Assembly: GCF_000153205.1 (NCBI RefSeq)
Contig: NZ_CH672427.1
Span: 222,630-286,629 of the forward strand
Length of the DNA: 64,000 nt
Origin: Nitrococcus mobilis Nb-231
GTDB lineage: Bacteria > Pseudomonadota > Gammaproteobacteria > Nitrococcales > Nitrococcaceae
Direction of reading: 5' to 3'
Below the pieces are notes generated by a model. The model searched no databases and was not told the DNA's origin. It saw only the letters and a list, made by a program, of their open reading frames with translations. The translations under genes and the position numbers were made by a program. The number at the start of each line of letters is the position of its first letter. The first letter of the stretch is position 1. Positions 48,159 to 56,696 of this stretch are shown here, one piece after another.

Positions 48159-48635
48159 TTAGGTGCTCTGGGCCGTGGGCAGTTCTTCCAGGGCTCTTGC
48201 TAAGGCGGATAAACTGGCGCTGCGTAGCAGAACCAACCTCGTTGGAGACTGCTTGCAAAAGTGACGCACGCGCTGCATGGCTCCGTGACTGACACAGTCC
48301 ACTGGACAGATCACCGCATCGGCACGAGGCAGCACCGAGGCCAAGCGGCCGAGTCCCACCTCGAGGCCGCCGTCGTGGTGCATAAAAAACCAGCCGTTTT
48401 GCTCGGCTAGCGCGCGGTAATGTTTGCATAGGCGAACTCGCCCGCCGACATAGAGAAGGCAACGGGTCTCGCAAGGCAGGCCGGTTTGTGGGCAGATTCT
48501 AGCCAACCGGCGCGGAGGTGCTGATGGACGCTTACCGCCGCCATTTACCGTGAGCGGTATTTCATTGGGATGCTCTTTTCGATTCGGCGCAACGGTTCCA
48601 GCCATACCGTTTGCGCCTGTAAGGGATTGGGGCAT
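48159..48635 (-). CDS. DUF2325 domain protein, probably Fur-regulated
   Basis: The C-terminal part (MHHDGGLEVGLGRLASVLPR, ADAVICPVDCVSHGAM, RLVLLRSASLSALARAL) fits the DUF2325 domain. A cysteine-rich stretch (ICPQTGLPCETRC, LCKHY) comes before it and could bind metal. Function is unknown. The start is uncertain: ATG 48635 (158 residues) is used here, ATG 48605 is another choice, and the frame opens to 48707. A consensus-like promoter overlapped by a Fur box lies just upstream, so expression is probably derepressed under iron shortage. Confidence 0.72.
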   Translation of the reverse strand: MPQSLTGANGMAGTVAPNRKEHPNEIPLTVNGGGKRPSAPPRRLARICPQTGLPCETRCLLYVGGRVRLCKHYRALAEQNGWFFMHHDGGLEVGLGRLASVLPRADAVICPVDCVSHGAMQRVRHFCKQSPTRLVLLRSASLSALARALEELPTAQST

Positions 48636-48677
48636 GATAACAAGCCATGGTTGAAGCAGAACAAAGGTTCTAATAAA

Positions 48678-48707
48678 AACAATAATAATTCTTATTTGTG
48701 TTGTCAA
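48678..48707 (-). promoter_or_regulatory. Promoter with overlapping Fur box upstream of the DUF2325 gene
   Basis: On the minus strand TTGACA (48702-48707) is a perfect -35, followed after 17 bases by TATTGT (48679-48684, four of six -10 matches). The 19-mer at 48678-48696 (plus strand AACAATAATAATTCTTATT) agrees with the Fur consensus GATAATGATAATCATTATC at 13 of 19 positions and covers the -10 and spacer. Confidence 0.6.
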
Positions 48708-48882
48708 GTGATTGTGATGCGCCGCGGGCTTTGCTTTGACACATAGGCGGCGCTACAGACTTGCCCAATGAAAGTTCAAGCAAGCCGCTACGAGGGAGGG
48801 TCACGAGAAACGCTCGGAGAAGGAAGGTGTGGCGTTCGTGATAAGATAAACGGGTGGCGCTTCATTTTATGATTAGCGCTTC

Positions 48883-48915
48883 GGCGCCTCTCTCAGGATC
48901 GCAGAGAGAGGCGCC
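48883..48915 (-). terminator. Hairpin after the small minus-strand gene
   Basis: A perfect 12-bp stem (GGCGCCTCTCTC / GAGAGAGGCGCC) with a 9-base loop lies 20 bp past the stop of the gene ending at 48935. There is no clear T run on either side, so it may act as a 3'-end stabiliser or a bidirectional block before the DUF2325 promoter. Confidence 0.65.
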
Positions 48916-48934
48916 ACCGATCAAAAGGTCAGTC

Positions 48935-49216
48935 TCAATCGTTGTCATACCAATCAGGGAACTCACAACGCAGGTCCACCATGACCCGAGCAATTTCCTC
49001 TTGCGTATAGGGCTCATGTGCACCGTCTCCTTTGAACTCATCGGCCGGCCATTTTTGTGCCACCTGCTCTGCTAGCTCTTCCTCGGAGTAACTGATAAAA
49101 AGTTGCGCGAGTTCTTCACGTGTGTTTTGCCCGCTACCCGTGAGGTGGGTTGCACAGATCGCCCGCAGCCAATCCTCTCGCGTTTCGAAAGGGTAGTCAC
49201 CAAATACGTAACCCAT
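48935..49216 (-). CDS. Hypothetical acidic protein, 93 residues
   Basis: No known family recognised. From ATG 49216 (MGYVFGDYPFETREDWLRAI) the product is 93 residues, acidic, with predicted helices (EELAQLFISYSEEELAEQVA, TQEEIARVMVDLRCEF). No signal peptide or membrane helix is seen. GAGGA lies 7 bases before the ATG, which supports translation; the frame opens 13 codons earlier without such a site. A strong hairpin follows the stop codon. Together these suggest a real gene, but there is no functional clue. Confidence 0.6.
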   Translation of the reverse strand: MGYVFGDYPFETREDWLRAICATHLTGSGQNTREELAQLFISYSEEELAEQVAQKWPADEFKGDGAHEPYTQEEIARVMVDLRCEFPDWYDND

Positions 49217-49928
49217 TGTTTGATCCTCGCAATAGAAATGCCCACCACCGCGCACTCTCTGTTGCCATCGCAGGTATATCGCGCGGTAGCCAATTGCTTG
49301 CTCGGCGGCGGCGCATGCCCTTGCCAGTATCCGCCGTCGCCGCCCTTTGCTCGATTTTGTGGTGCGAACGCCGAGTGCTTCGCCGATTCAATCTATAATG
49401 ATACCAATATTCCAGTGCCTCCCTCGGAGGCGCTAATATGCATTTAGCGCAACCCGTATCCCCCGTCAATGTCAACGTCGACAGCGGTCAGGTGGGCGTA
49501 TTCTATGCCATACGAAAGCGTGCAGCAGGCCCTCTAACTAGCCTGCCGAGGCTAAAACTAGAGGAGCAGGGCGCAATCAACTCCAACATAATGCTCACGA
49601 ACCGGCTCATCCGATGCTATAGTGGCCGGCGATCCGTGCCCGATCCATATGTGGTCTACTGGTGGATTAGGGAGAGGGGGGTTGGACCGGCGGTGATATA
49701 AGGGGTATTCTGCGCCGCTTCGGCTTGTGAGTCTGTACTGGACAACCGCAGTAGCGATTCGAGGAGTGACTGCAGACGCATCTGCGCGCGTCTATTCCAG
49801 CTGTGATGTCTAGTTAACAAGTTTATTTAGAATTTAGAGGCGAACAAAGGTTTACGGGTCCGGGCGGATAGCTAAGGGGCGAGTGACCGGCTCGTTGCCG
49901 GAAGCACCCGTGGGAGCGTTCGGAACAG

Positions 49929-49976
49929 CATTCGAAAATAGAATGTATCGATCTTTATTCTATTCTTAAAAAGATC
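49929..49976 (+). promoter_or_regulatory. Paired inverted repeats, candidate CbbR-type operator
   Basis: CATTC-N7-GAATG (49929-49945) contains ATTC-N7-GAAT, which fits the T-N11-A core of LysR-type sites. A second palindrome, GATCTTT-N13-AAAGATC (49950-49976), follows at once. Both lie about 70-115 bp before the transketolase start in AT-rich DNA. CbbR, a LysR regulator, controls Calvin-cycle operons in many autotrophs, but no cbbR gene is in the window, so this is inference. Confidence 0.35.
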
Positions 49977-50006
49977 AATTTTACGATATAAGCATTCCAT
50001 TAATGA

Positions 50007-50028
50007 GCAGCTATGCTGCCTGTTTTTT
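50007..50028 (+). other. Short hairpin plus T6 just before the tkt ribosome site
   Basis: GCAGC-TAT-GCTGC (50007-50019) followed three bases later by six T (50023-50028), then AGGAGG at 50032. It looks like a weak intrinsic terminator or attenuator in the tkt leader. The 5-bp stem is short, so the effect may be small. Confidence 0.3.
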
Positions 50029-50044
50029 GCCAGGAGGTCGTACG

Positions 50045-52111
50045 ATGCAACCGCCGCAGGATACTACGACGACGGCTGCCGACCGGTCCCCCCACGCGCG
50101 TGCGAGCGACAGTGGGCCCCGACGGCGCCTCGCCAATGCCATCCGAGCGCTGAGCATGGATGCTGTGCAGCGCGCCAACGCCGGGCATCCGGGGGCCCCG
50201 ATGGGCATGGCCGATATTGCCGAGGTGCTGTGGAACGATTTCTTGCGCCATAATCCAGCCAATCCGCGCTGGTTTAATCGGGATCGTTTCATTCTCTCCA
50301 ACGGCCATGGTGCAATGCTGCTTTACTCCGTGCTGCATTTGAGCGGCTATGAGCTCAGCATGGAGGACATCATGCAGTTTCGCCAGCTGGGCTCCAAAAC
50401 CCCGGGGCATCCGGAGTACGGCTATACTCCAGGCGTTGAGACGACCACCGGCCCGTTGGGGCAAGGCCTGGCGAATGCGGTGGGAATGGCCATCGCGGAG
50501 CGAACCCTGGCGGCGCAGTTCAATCGCCCTGGGCATACCTTGGTGGATCACTACACCTATTGTTTTTTGGGCGATGGCTGTTTGATGGAGGGGGTTTCTC
50601 ACGAGGTTTGCTCCTTGGCCGGTACATTGCGGCTGGGCAAGTTGATCTGTGTCTACGACGATAACGGCATTTCGATCGACGGCAAAGTCGACGGTTGGTT
50701 TACCGATGATACGCCGTTGCGATTTGAGGCCTATGGTTGGCATGTGGTGCGTGATGTGGATGGTCACGACGCCGAAGCAGTGAAACATGCTATTGAGGAG
50801 GCGCGTAAGGTCGCTGATCGACCCTCGCTCATCTGTGCCAAAACAATAATCGGTTTTGGCGCGCCGAATGTCTGTGGTACCCACGGCGTGCATGGCGCAC
50901 CGCTGGGGGGGGATGAAATTCAAGCCACGCGCGAGTTCTTGGGCTGGGAATATCCACCATTTGAAATCCCGGATGATATTTATCGGGACTGGGATGCTCG
51001 TTCGCGGGGAGCGCGCTGGGAGACGGAATGGGACGCCGTCCTGGGTGATTATAAGCGGGCGCATCCGGATCTGGCGCGTGAGTTCGAACGGCGCTGCCGT
51101 GCCGAGTTGCCGGAGAAATGGTCGCAGCATGCCGCAGAGGCATTGGCACGCGCCAATGAACGTGGAGCCAAGGAGGCGACCCGGAAATCTTCGCAGGCCG
51201 CGCTCAACGCTTATGGCCCTTATTTGCCGGAGTTGCTTGGCGGTTCGGCGGACCTCACCGGTTCGAATAACACGAATTGGGATGATTGTACGGCGCTGAC
51301 CCACAAGGATAGCGATGGGAATTACATCTACTATGGGGTGCGCGAGTTTGGCATGTCGGCCATCATCAACGGGCTCGCGCTCCACGGTGGTTTCATTCCG
51401 TATGGTGGAACCTTCCTCGTCTTTTCCGATTATGCGCGCAATGCGTTGCGTATGGCCTCGATCATAGGTGCGCAGAGCATCTTCGTGCTGACCCATGATT
51501 CCATTGGTCTCGGCGAGGATGGCCCGACCCATCAGCCGGTGGAGCACGTCGCCTCGCTGCGCTTGATCCCGAACCTCACCGTGTGGCGTCCTTGCGATAG
51601 CGTGGAAACAATTGCCGCTTGGCGCTCGGCAATCGAGCGCCGTGATGGCCCCACATGCTTGATTCTTACGCGGCAAAATGTCGCCCATCAAGCCCGTGAT
51701 GCAAAAATGCTGCAGGCGATCGAGCGTGGAGGCTACGTGCTCCGTGATGCCACCTCGGAGCCGGAAGCGCTCATTATTGCAACCGGTTCCGAAGTCGAAC
51801 TCGCCGTGGATGCGGCGCAAGCGCTTACTGAGCGCGGCCGCCGGATACGGGTGGTTTCCTTGCCCAGCGTTGAAATCTTTGAGGCACAGGATGCGGCCTA
51901 TCGCGAGTCGGTTTTACCCTCCCGGTTGACCGCCCGATTGGTTTTGGAAGCGGGTGCCACGCGGCTTTGGGCCTCCTATGCTGGCCCGAAGGGCAAAGTG
52001 CTCGGTATCGACCGCTTCGGCGAATCAGCGCCGGCGAATGCACTGTTTCAGCATTTTGGCTTTACCGTCGAGCGGGTCGTTGCCGCCGTGGAAGCATTGT
52101 TGTCCGAATAG
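50045..52111 (+). CDS. tkt: Transketolase
   Basis: Transketolase moves two-carbon units between sugar phosphates using thiamine diphosphate; in the Calvin cycle it regenerates pentose phosphates. The 688-residue product has [25 protein letters not shown], the ThDP motif starting [12 protein letters not shown] and ending DDNGISID, and the [17 protein letters not shown] segment. ATG 50045 is chosen because AGGAGG lies 7 bases upstream; the frame opens at 50003. It leads the tkt-fba-prk-fbp block, all genes in one direction. Confidence 0.97.
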   Translation: MQPPQDTTTTAADRSPHARASDSGPRRRLANAIRALSMDAVQRANAGHPGAPMGMADIAEVLWNDFLRHNPANPRWFNRDRFILSNGHGAMLLYSVLHLSGYELSMEDIMQFRQLGSKTPGHPEYGYTPGVETTTGPLGQGLANAVGMAIAERTLAAQFNRPGHTLVDHYTYCFLGDGCLMEGVSHEVCSLAGTLRLGKLICVYDDNGISIDGKVDGWFTDDTPLRFEAYGWHVVRDVDGHDAEAVKHAIEEARKVADRPSLICAKTIIGFGAPNVCGTHGVHGAPLGGDEIQATREFLGWEYPPFEIPDDIYRDWDARSRGARWETEWDAVLGDYKRAHPDLAREFERRCRAELPEKWSQHAAEALARANERGAKEATRKSSQAALNAYGPYLPELLGGSADLTGSNNTNWDDCTALTHKDSDGNYIYYGVREFGMSAIINGLALHGGFIPYGGTFLVFSDYARNALRMASIIGAQSIFVLTHDSIGLGEDGPTHQPVEHVASLRLIPNLTVWRPCDSVETIAAWRSAIERRDGPTCLILTRQNVAHQARDAKMLQAIERGGYVLRDATSEPEALIIATGSEVELAVDAAQALTERGRRIRVVSLPSVEIFEAQDAAYRESVLPSRLTARLVLEAGATRLWASYAGPKGKVLGIDRFGESAPANALFQHFGFTVERVVAAVEALLSE

Positions 52112-52263
52112 CCTGGAGTCTACTCGCACTGCGCGATGAACGGCGGTCGTGGTGGGTTGCTGCAACATGTTGGCAGCTTCGCTGCGATCCATCGTTACGA
52201 CTCTTAAACACCTGCATCCGAACAGTACCTTGGAATTTCAGCCACTTTGAAGAGGAAATCGAG

Positions 52264-53310
52264 ATGGCCCTAATTACCTTGAGGCAGCTGCTTGACCACG
52301 CCGCTGATCACAGCTATGGCGTCCCGGCCTTCAATGTCAATAACATGGAACAGGTGCACTCGATCATGGAGGCGGCGGACAAAGCCGACAGTCCCGTGAT
52401 CATGCAGGCTTCTGCCGGCGCTAGGAAATATGCCGGCGCATCTTTCCTGCGCTATCTGTTCGACGCTGCGGTGCAGCAGTGGCCCCACATACCAATCGTC
52501 ATGCATCAGGATCATGGTGCCTCCGCGGCGGTATGCTTGCGCTCGATTCAGCTCGGGTTTACTTCGGTGATGATGGACGGTTCTCTGCTCGAGGATATGA
52601 AGACCCCGTCCGATTACGATTACAATGTCGATGTGACCCGCCGGGTGGCGGAGATGGCGCATGCGGGTGGTGTCTCCGTGGAAGGCGAGCTCGGCTGTCT
52701 CGGCTCGCTTGAGAGCGGCTTGGCTGGGGAGGAAGACGGCTCTGGCGCCGTAGGCAAGCTGACGCGGGAGCAGTTGCTCACCGATCCGGATCAGGCGGCC
52801 GACTTCGTGACCAAGACTCAGGCGGATGCGTTGGCGATTGCCATCGGCACCTCGCATGGCGCCTACAAGTTTACCCGACCGCCGACCGGCGAGACGCTCG
52901 CAATCGACCGGGTTAAAGAGATCCATGCGCGAATTCCGAATACCCACTTGGTGATGCATGGCTCCTCTTCGGTGCCCCAGGAGTGGCTGGAGGTGATCAA
53001 TACTTATGGTGGCGACATGGGCTCGACCTATGGTGTGCCCGTTGAAGAGATCGCCGAGGGCATTCGCCATGGAGTGCGCAAGGTGAACATCGATACCGAT
53101 CTGCGCATGGCTTCCACCGGTGCTATACGTAAGTTCCTGGCGGAGAATCCAGCCGAGTTCGATCCGCGCAAGTTCCTCACGGCCTCGACCAAGGCAATGA
53201 AGGAGATTTGCCAGGCGCGCTTCGAGGCTTTTGGCTGTGCGGGTCAGGCCACCAAGATCAAGCCGGTCAGCTTGGAGGCGATGGCGCAGCGCTATGCCAG
53301 TAGCTCTTGA
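52264..53310 (+). CDS. fba: Fructose-bisphosphate aldolase, class II (Calvin-cycle type)
   Basis: This zinc aldolase condenses glyceraldehyde 3-phosphate with dihydroxyacetone phosphate, and in autotrophs also forms sedoheptulose bisphosphate. The 348-residue product starts [20 protein letters not shown]. Zinc ligands occur in [14 protein letters not shown] and GTSHGAYKF-like segments, with [10 protein letters not shown] near the phosphate site. GAAGAGGAAA precedes ATG 52264. The frame runs back into tkt, but that part is unrelated. The 152-bp gap from tkt shows no gene. Confidence 0.95.
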   Translation: MALITLRQLLDHAADHSYGVPAFNVNNMEQVHSIMEAADKADSPVIMQASAGARKYAGASFLRYLFDAAVQQWPHIPIVMHQDHGASAAVCLRSIQLGFTSVMMDGSLLEDMKTPSDYDYNVDVTRRVAEMAHAGGVSVEGELGCLGSLESGLAGEEDGSGAVGKLTREQLLTDPDQAADFVTKTQADALAIAIGTSHGAYKFTRPPTGETLAIDRVKEIHARIPNTHLVMHGSSSVPQEWLEVINTYGGDMGSTYGVPVEEIAEGIRHGVRKVNIDTDLRMASTGAIRKFLAENPAEFDPRKFLTASTKAMKEICQARFEAFGCAGQATKIKPVSLEAMAQRYASSS

Positions 53311-53382
53311 GCGAGTGAATGGGGCTGCCGCGCGCCTCCGTTGGGATTGGGAAATCCGTGCTGCCCGCAGGGAGAGTTATTA

Positions 53383-54267
53383 ATGTCCAAACAACACCCG
53401 ATCGTCGCCATCACCGGCTCCTCCGGAGCCGGTACCTCCACCGTGCGGGGGGCGATGGAGCATATCTTTCGCCGTGACGGTTTCAATGCCGCGGTCATCG
53501 AGGGGGACAGCTTTCATCGCTACGATCGTTTTGAGATGCGACGTCAGCTCGAACTCGCACGTGAGGAGGGACGCAACCTCAGCCACTTCGGCCCGGATGG
53601 CAATGTCTTCGAAGAACTCGAAGCCTTGTTTCGGGAATACGGTGAGCATGGCACCGGAAAGCGTCGCTACTATCTGCATAATGCGGAAGAGGCGAGTCCC
53701 TTCAAGCAAGAACCGGGGACATTCACGCCCTGGGAAGCGCTGCCTGGTGATACGGACTTGCTTTTTTACGAAGGGCTGCACGGCGGGGTAGTCACGGGCG
53801 ATGTCAATGTCGCTCAGCATGTGGACTTGCTGGTCGGCGTGGTGCCGATTGTCAATTTGGAATGGATCCAAAAGATCCATCGCGACACCTCGGTGCGGGG
53901 CTACAGCCCGGAGGCGGTCACTGACACCATTCTGCGGCGTCTGCCTGATTACGTGCATTACATTACGCCTCAGTTCTCTCGTACAGATATCAATTTTCAG
54001 CGGGTTCCGACCGTGGATACGTCCAATCCGTTCATTGCGCGGGATATTCCTACATTGGACGAGAGCTTCGTGGTGATTCGTTTTCGGGAGCCACGTAAGA
54101 CGCAGGTGGATTTCTCTTATTTGCTCAACATGATCGATGACTCCTTTATGTCGCGGCGCAATACCATCGTGGTCCCCGGCGGCAAGATGGGGCTGGCCAT
54201 GGAGCTGATTACTCAGCCTTTGATCGAGCGACTGGTGCAAAACGGCGCTAATCGGGTACCGGCCTAG
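53383..54267 (+). CDS. prk: Phosphoribulokinase
   Basis: Phosphoribulokinase makes ribulose 1,5-bisphosphate, the RuBisCO substrate, and is diagnostic of the Calvin cycle. The 294-residue product is the proteobacterial class, with P-loop TGSSGAGTST, EGDSFHRYDR, FGPDGNVFEELE, and FYEGLHGGVV holding the Walker B region. Members are allosterically activated by NADH. ATG 53383 follows AGGGAGAG. It lies 72 bp after fba and 37 bp before fbp. Its presence is the main evidence that the host can fix CO2. Confidence 0.96.
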   Translation: MSKQHPIVAITGSSGAGTSTVRGAMEHIFRRDGFNAAVIEGDSFHRYDRFEMRRQLELAREEGRNLSHFGPDGNVFEELEALFREYGEHGTGKRRYYLHNAEEASPFKQEPGTFTPWEALPGDTDLLFYEGLHGGVVTGDVNVAQHVDLLVGVVPIVNLEWIQKIHRDTSVRGYSPEAVTDTILRRLPDYVHYITPQFSRTDINFQRVPTVDTSNPFIARDIPTLDESFVVIRFREPRKTQVDFSYLLNMIDDSFMSRRNTIVVPGGKMGLAMELITQPLIERLVQNGANRVPA

Positions 54268-54304
54268 GGTTCGGCGTGATCGGAGATAATCGAGGACTGG
54301 ATCA

Positions 54305-55333
54305 ATGCGTAATCAAGGTAAGTCCCTGACTCAATTCCTCAATGAAGGGGTGCGCCAGGGCTTAGGATTAGAGGCGGATCTTGCCGTGTTGATCGGCGAG
54401 ATCGCCGCGGTATGTAAGTCGCTCTCTTATGCCACACGGGCGGGAGGTCTCGAAGGAGTGCTCGGTACTGCCGGTACCGAGAATGTCCAAGGGGAGACTC
54501 AGCAGAAGCTGGATGTTTTCGCCAATGAAGCGATGCTGGATAGCTTGGGTGCCTCCGAGCACGTGGCGGGGATGGCCTCCGAGGAGTTGACGGATATCCA
54601 TCCGGTATCGGCCGGCCGCTCGCGTGGGCGCTATCTCGTGGTCTTCGATCCGCTGGATGGTTCCTCAAACATCGATGTCAACGTATCGGTGGGGACCATA
54701 TTCTCGGTTTTACCGGCCCCAGCAGGGGTTAGCGAGCTTGCGGCCCAGCATTTTCTGCAGCCGGGCCGCGAGCAAGTATGCGCCGGATATGCGCTCTACG
54801 GCCCGTCCACCATGCTGGTGTTGACGACCGGGAACGGGGTCGATGGATTTACATTGGATCCGCGAGTGGGTGAATTTATCCTGACGCATCCGCAACGCCG
54901 AATCCCGGCCGACACGCGGGAGTTTGCCATCAATATGTCCAACCAGCGGTTTTGGGAGCCTCCGATGCAGCGCTATATCCAAGAGTGTCTGGAGGGTAGC
55001 AGCGGGCCGCGTGGCAAGGACTTCAATATGCGTTGGGTGGCTTCGATGGTTGCCGAAATTCACCGTGTGCTGATCCGAGGTGGCATCTTCATGTACCCGT
55101 ATGACAGCCGTGAACCCAAGCGCCCGGGCCGTTTGCGGCTGATGTACGAGGCAAGTCCCATGGCTATGCTCGTCGAGCAGGCGGGCGGGTCCGCTTCGAC
55201 TGGTTATAAGCAAATCCTTGATGTGCAGCCGGACGATCTACACCAACGGGTTCCAGTAATTTTGGGCTCACGTAACGAGGTTACCCAGGTGACTTCATAT
55301 CATACGCAGACAGCAGCCGACGCCGCCAACTAG
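54305..55333 (+). CDS. fbp: Fructose-1,6-bisphosphatase, class I
   Basis: FBPase removes the 1-phosphate of fructose 1,6-bisphosphate in gluconeogenesis and the Calvin cycle. The 342-residue product has metal-binding ASEEL and [13 protein letters not shown], substrate-loop segments [11 protein letters not shown] and [11 protein letters not shown], and [18 protein letters not shown] with the second metal-site glutamate. ATG 54305 starts 37 bp after prk. It closes the tkt-fba-prk-fbp block; RuBisCO, pgk and gap genes are not nearby. Confidence 0.97.
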   Translation: MRNQGKSLTQFLNEGVRQGLGLEADLAVLIGEIAAVCKSLSYATRAGGLEGVLGTAGTENVQGETQQKLDVFANEAMLDSLGASEHVAGMASEELTDIHPVSAGRSRGRYLVVFDPLDGSSNIDVNVSVGTIFSVLPAPAGVSELAAQHFLQPGREQVCAGYALYGPSTMLVLTTGNGVDGFTLDPRVGEFILTHPQRRIPADTREFAINMSNQRFWEPPMQRYIQECLEGSSGPRGKDFNMRWVASMVAEIHRVLIRGGIFMYPYDSREPKRPGRLRLMYEASPMAMLVEQAGGSASTGYKQILDVQPDDLHQRVPVILGSRNEVTQVTSYHTQTAADAAN

Positions 55334-55547
55334 ACATGATGTTTTGACCGATGTCCGTGCTCCCTCTGCCGTCGAACGGTAGTGATCGCGCTGGCAAGAG
55401 GCAGGCGCAGAGGCGATTCAGTCGGATTTTGGCGAGCCTGAGAGTTCTATTGACATACCTCGGGCTCGCGCTCTTTCTCGGTCTAGGACAGTAATTGACG
55501 GCCAATGAAGCATGAGCTAATTGGCAAACTTTACGCCGAGCAGCCCG

Positions 55548-56519
55548 ATGGACGGCGCATTTCCCTCCATAGCCCCATACCGCAGCGGTTTTCTCGATAC
55601 CCCTGATGGACAGCAGATTTATTTCGAGGAGAGTGGCAATTCAGCCGGTTTACCCGTTGTCATCGTGCATGGCGGCCCGGGCGCATCGACCCAACCATAC
55701 CGGCGACGGTTTTTCCGATCGACAGTCTACCGAATCATTGGCTTTGATCAGCGTGGCGCTGGGCACTCGCGCCCAAGTGGTGTGCTAGAGCGGAATACCA
55801 CTGCGTATCTCCTCGATGACATAGAGGTACTTCGAAAATACCTCGGAATAGAGCGTTGGGTGGTGTTTGGCGGATCTTGGGGGGCGACGCTGGCCCTTTG
55901 TTATGCGCAGCGTTACCCCGAGCACGTCCAAGCCTTGTTGGTGCGCGGTACATTGCTCGGGCGGGCACGGGATCTAGAATGGTTTTTTGGCGCCTATGGT
56001 GTGGCTTCGATTTTACCGGAAGCCTATCAGCGGTTTCTCGCACCGCTGCCTCCAGCTGCGCGGGATCGGCCAGTGTCGGCGTACGTCGACTTGTTTACCT
56101 CGGGCGCGCGGGACATTCGCACGGCCGCGGCCGCGGCATGGGCGCATTGGGAGGCGAGTGTCGCGTACGGACTATTTTGCAAAAAAGCAGGCTACGCGCC
56201 TGAACCGCGGCTGGGCGCACAGGCTCCGGACCGCTATGCGATTGCTGCGATGTACGCCCACAACGGTTTCTTTCTCGAGCCGGAATGCGGCGCCCTGCAC
56301 GATACACGAAATCTCTCGGATGTACCCGGCTTCATCATCCACGGCCGGCTGGATCTTGTCTGTCCAGTGGAGAATGCGATCACTTTGCACCAGGCCTGGC
56401 CCAAGGCCGAGCTGCAGGTAATCGAAGAAGCGGGGCATCTGGACATCGAGCCACCGCTCGTGGCCGCATTGGTGGCGGCCAGCGAGGCGATTTTGTCTTG
56501 CTGCCACTCTCATCGATAG
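55548..56519 (+). CDS. pip: Proline iminopeptidase
   Basis: This alpha/beta hydrolase removes N-terminal proline from peptides. The 323-residue product has the oxyanion region VIVHGGPGAST, the conserved FDQRGAGHSRP, and the nucleophile elbow GGSWGATLAL with the catalytic serine. The catalytic Asp is probably in HGRLDLVCP and His in EEAGHLD. The frame opens at TTG 55521; ATG 55548 (MDGAFPSIAPYRSGFLDTPD) fits family N-termini better. It is unrelated to the carbon-fixation genes and is followed by the insertion-sequence island. Confidence 0.9.
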   Translation: MDGAFPSIAPYRSGFLDTPDGQQIYFEESGNSAGLPVVIVHGGPGASTQPYRRRFFRSTVYRIIGFDQRGAGHSRPSGVLERNTTAYLLDDIEVLRKYLGIERWVVFGGSWGATLALCYAQRYPEHVQALLVRGTLLGRARDLEWFFGAYGVASILPEAYQRFLAPLPPAARDRPVSAYVDLFTSGARDIRTAAAAAWAHWEASVAYGLFCKKAGYAPEPRLGAQAPDRYAIAAMYAHNGFFLEPECGALHDTRNLSDVPGFIIHGRLDLVCPVENAITLHQAWPKAELQVIEEAGHLDIEPPLVAALVAASEAILSCCHSHR

Positions 56520-56696
56520 ACGGGTTGCCCATCACCAATCCGCGTAATTATCGAATACCGCCGCTGGAGCTCGATTCGTAGCAGGCTAGCCCATCTTTAA
56601 CGCTCTCTGCCTGATTTCGGGCTGATTTGGGCGTGTATGCGAAGAGAAGTTATTGATTCGTATAGTGGCGAGGGTGGCGCGCTGGATGTAGTGCCA

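Larger units (their letters stand above)
49217..50044. other. 828-bp non-coding leader region before the Calvin-cycle genes
   Basis: No convincing gene. A short plus-strand frame at 49438-49701 lacks a ribosome site and family resemblance. A perfect 6-bp hairpin (GCCTCC-CTC-GGAGGC) is at 49417-49431. The last 120 bases are AT-rich and contain two inverted repeats and a small hairpin with six T, listed separately. Confidence 0.5.

Noticed and set aside
49438-49701. 87-residue plus-strand frame in the leader before tkt
   Set aside because: No ribosome site and no recognisable fold or motif.
50000-51820. 606-residue open frame on the minus strand opposite transketolase
   Set aside because: It mirrors the tkt coding sequence, has no family resemblance and no ribosome site; tkt has strong family motifs throughout.
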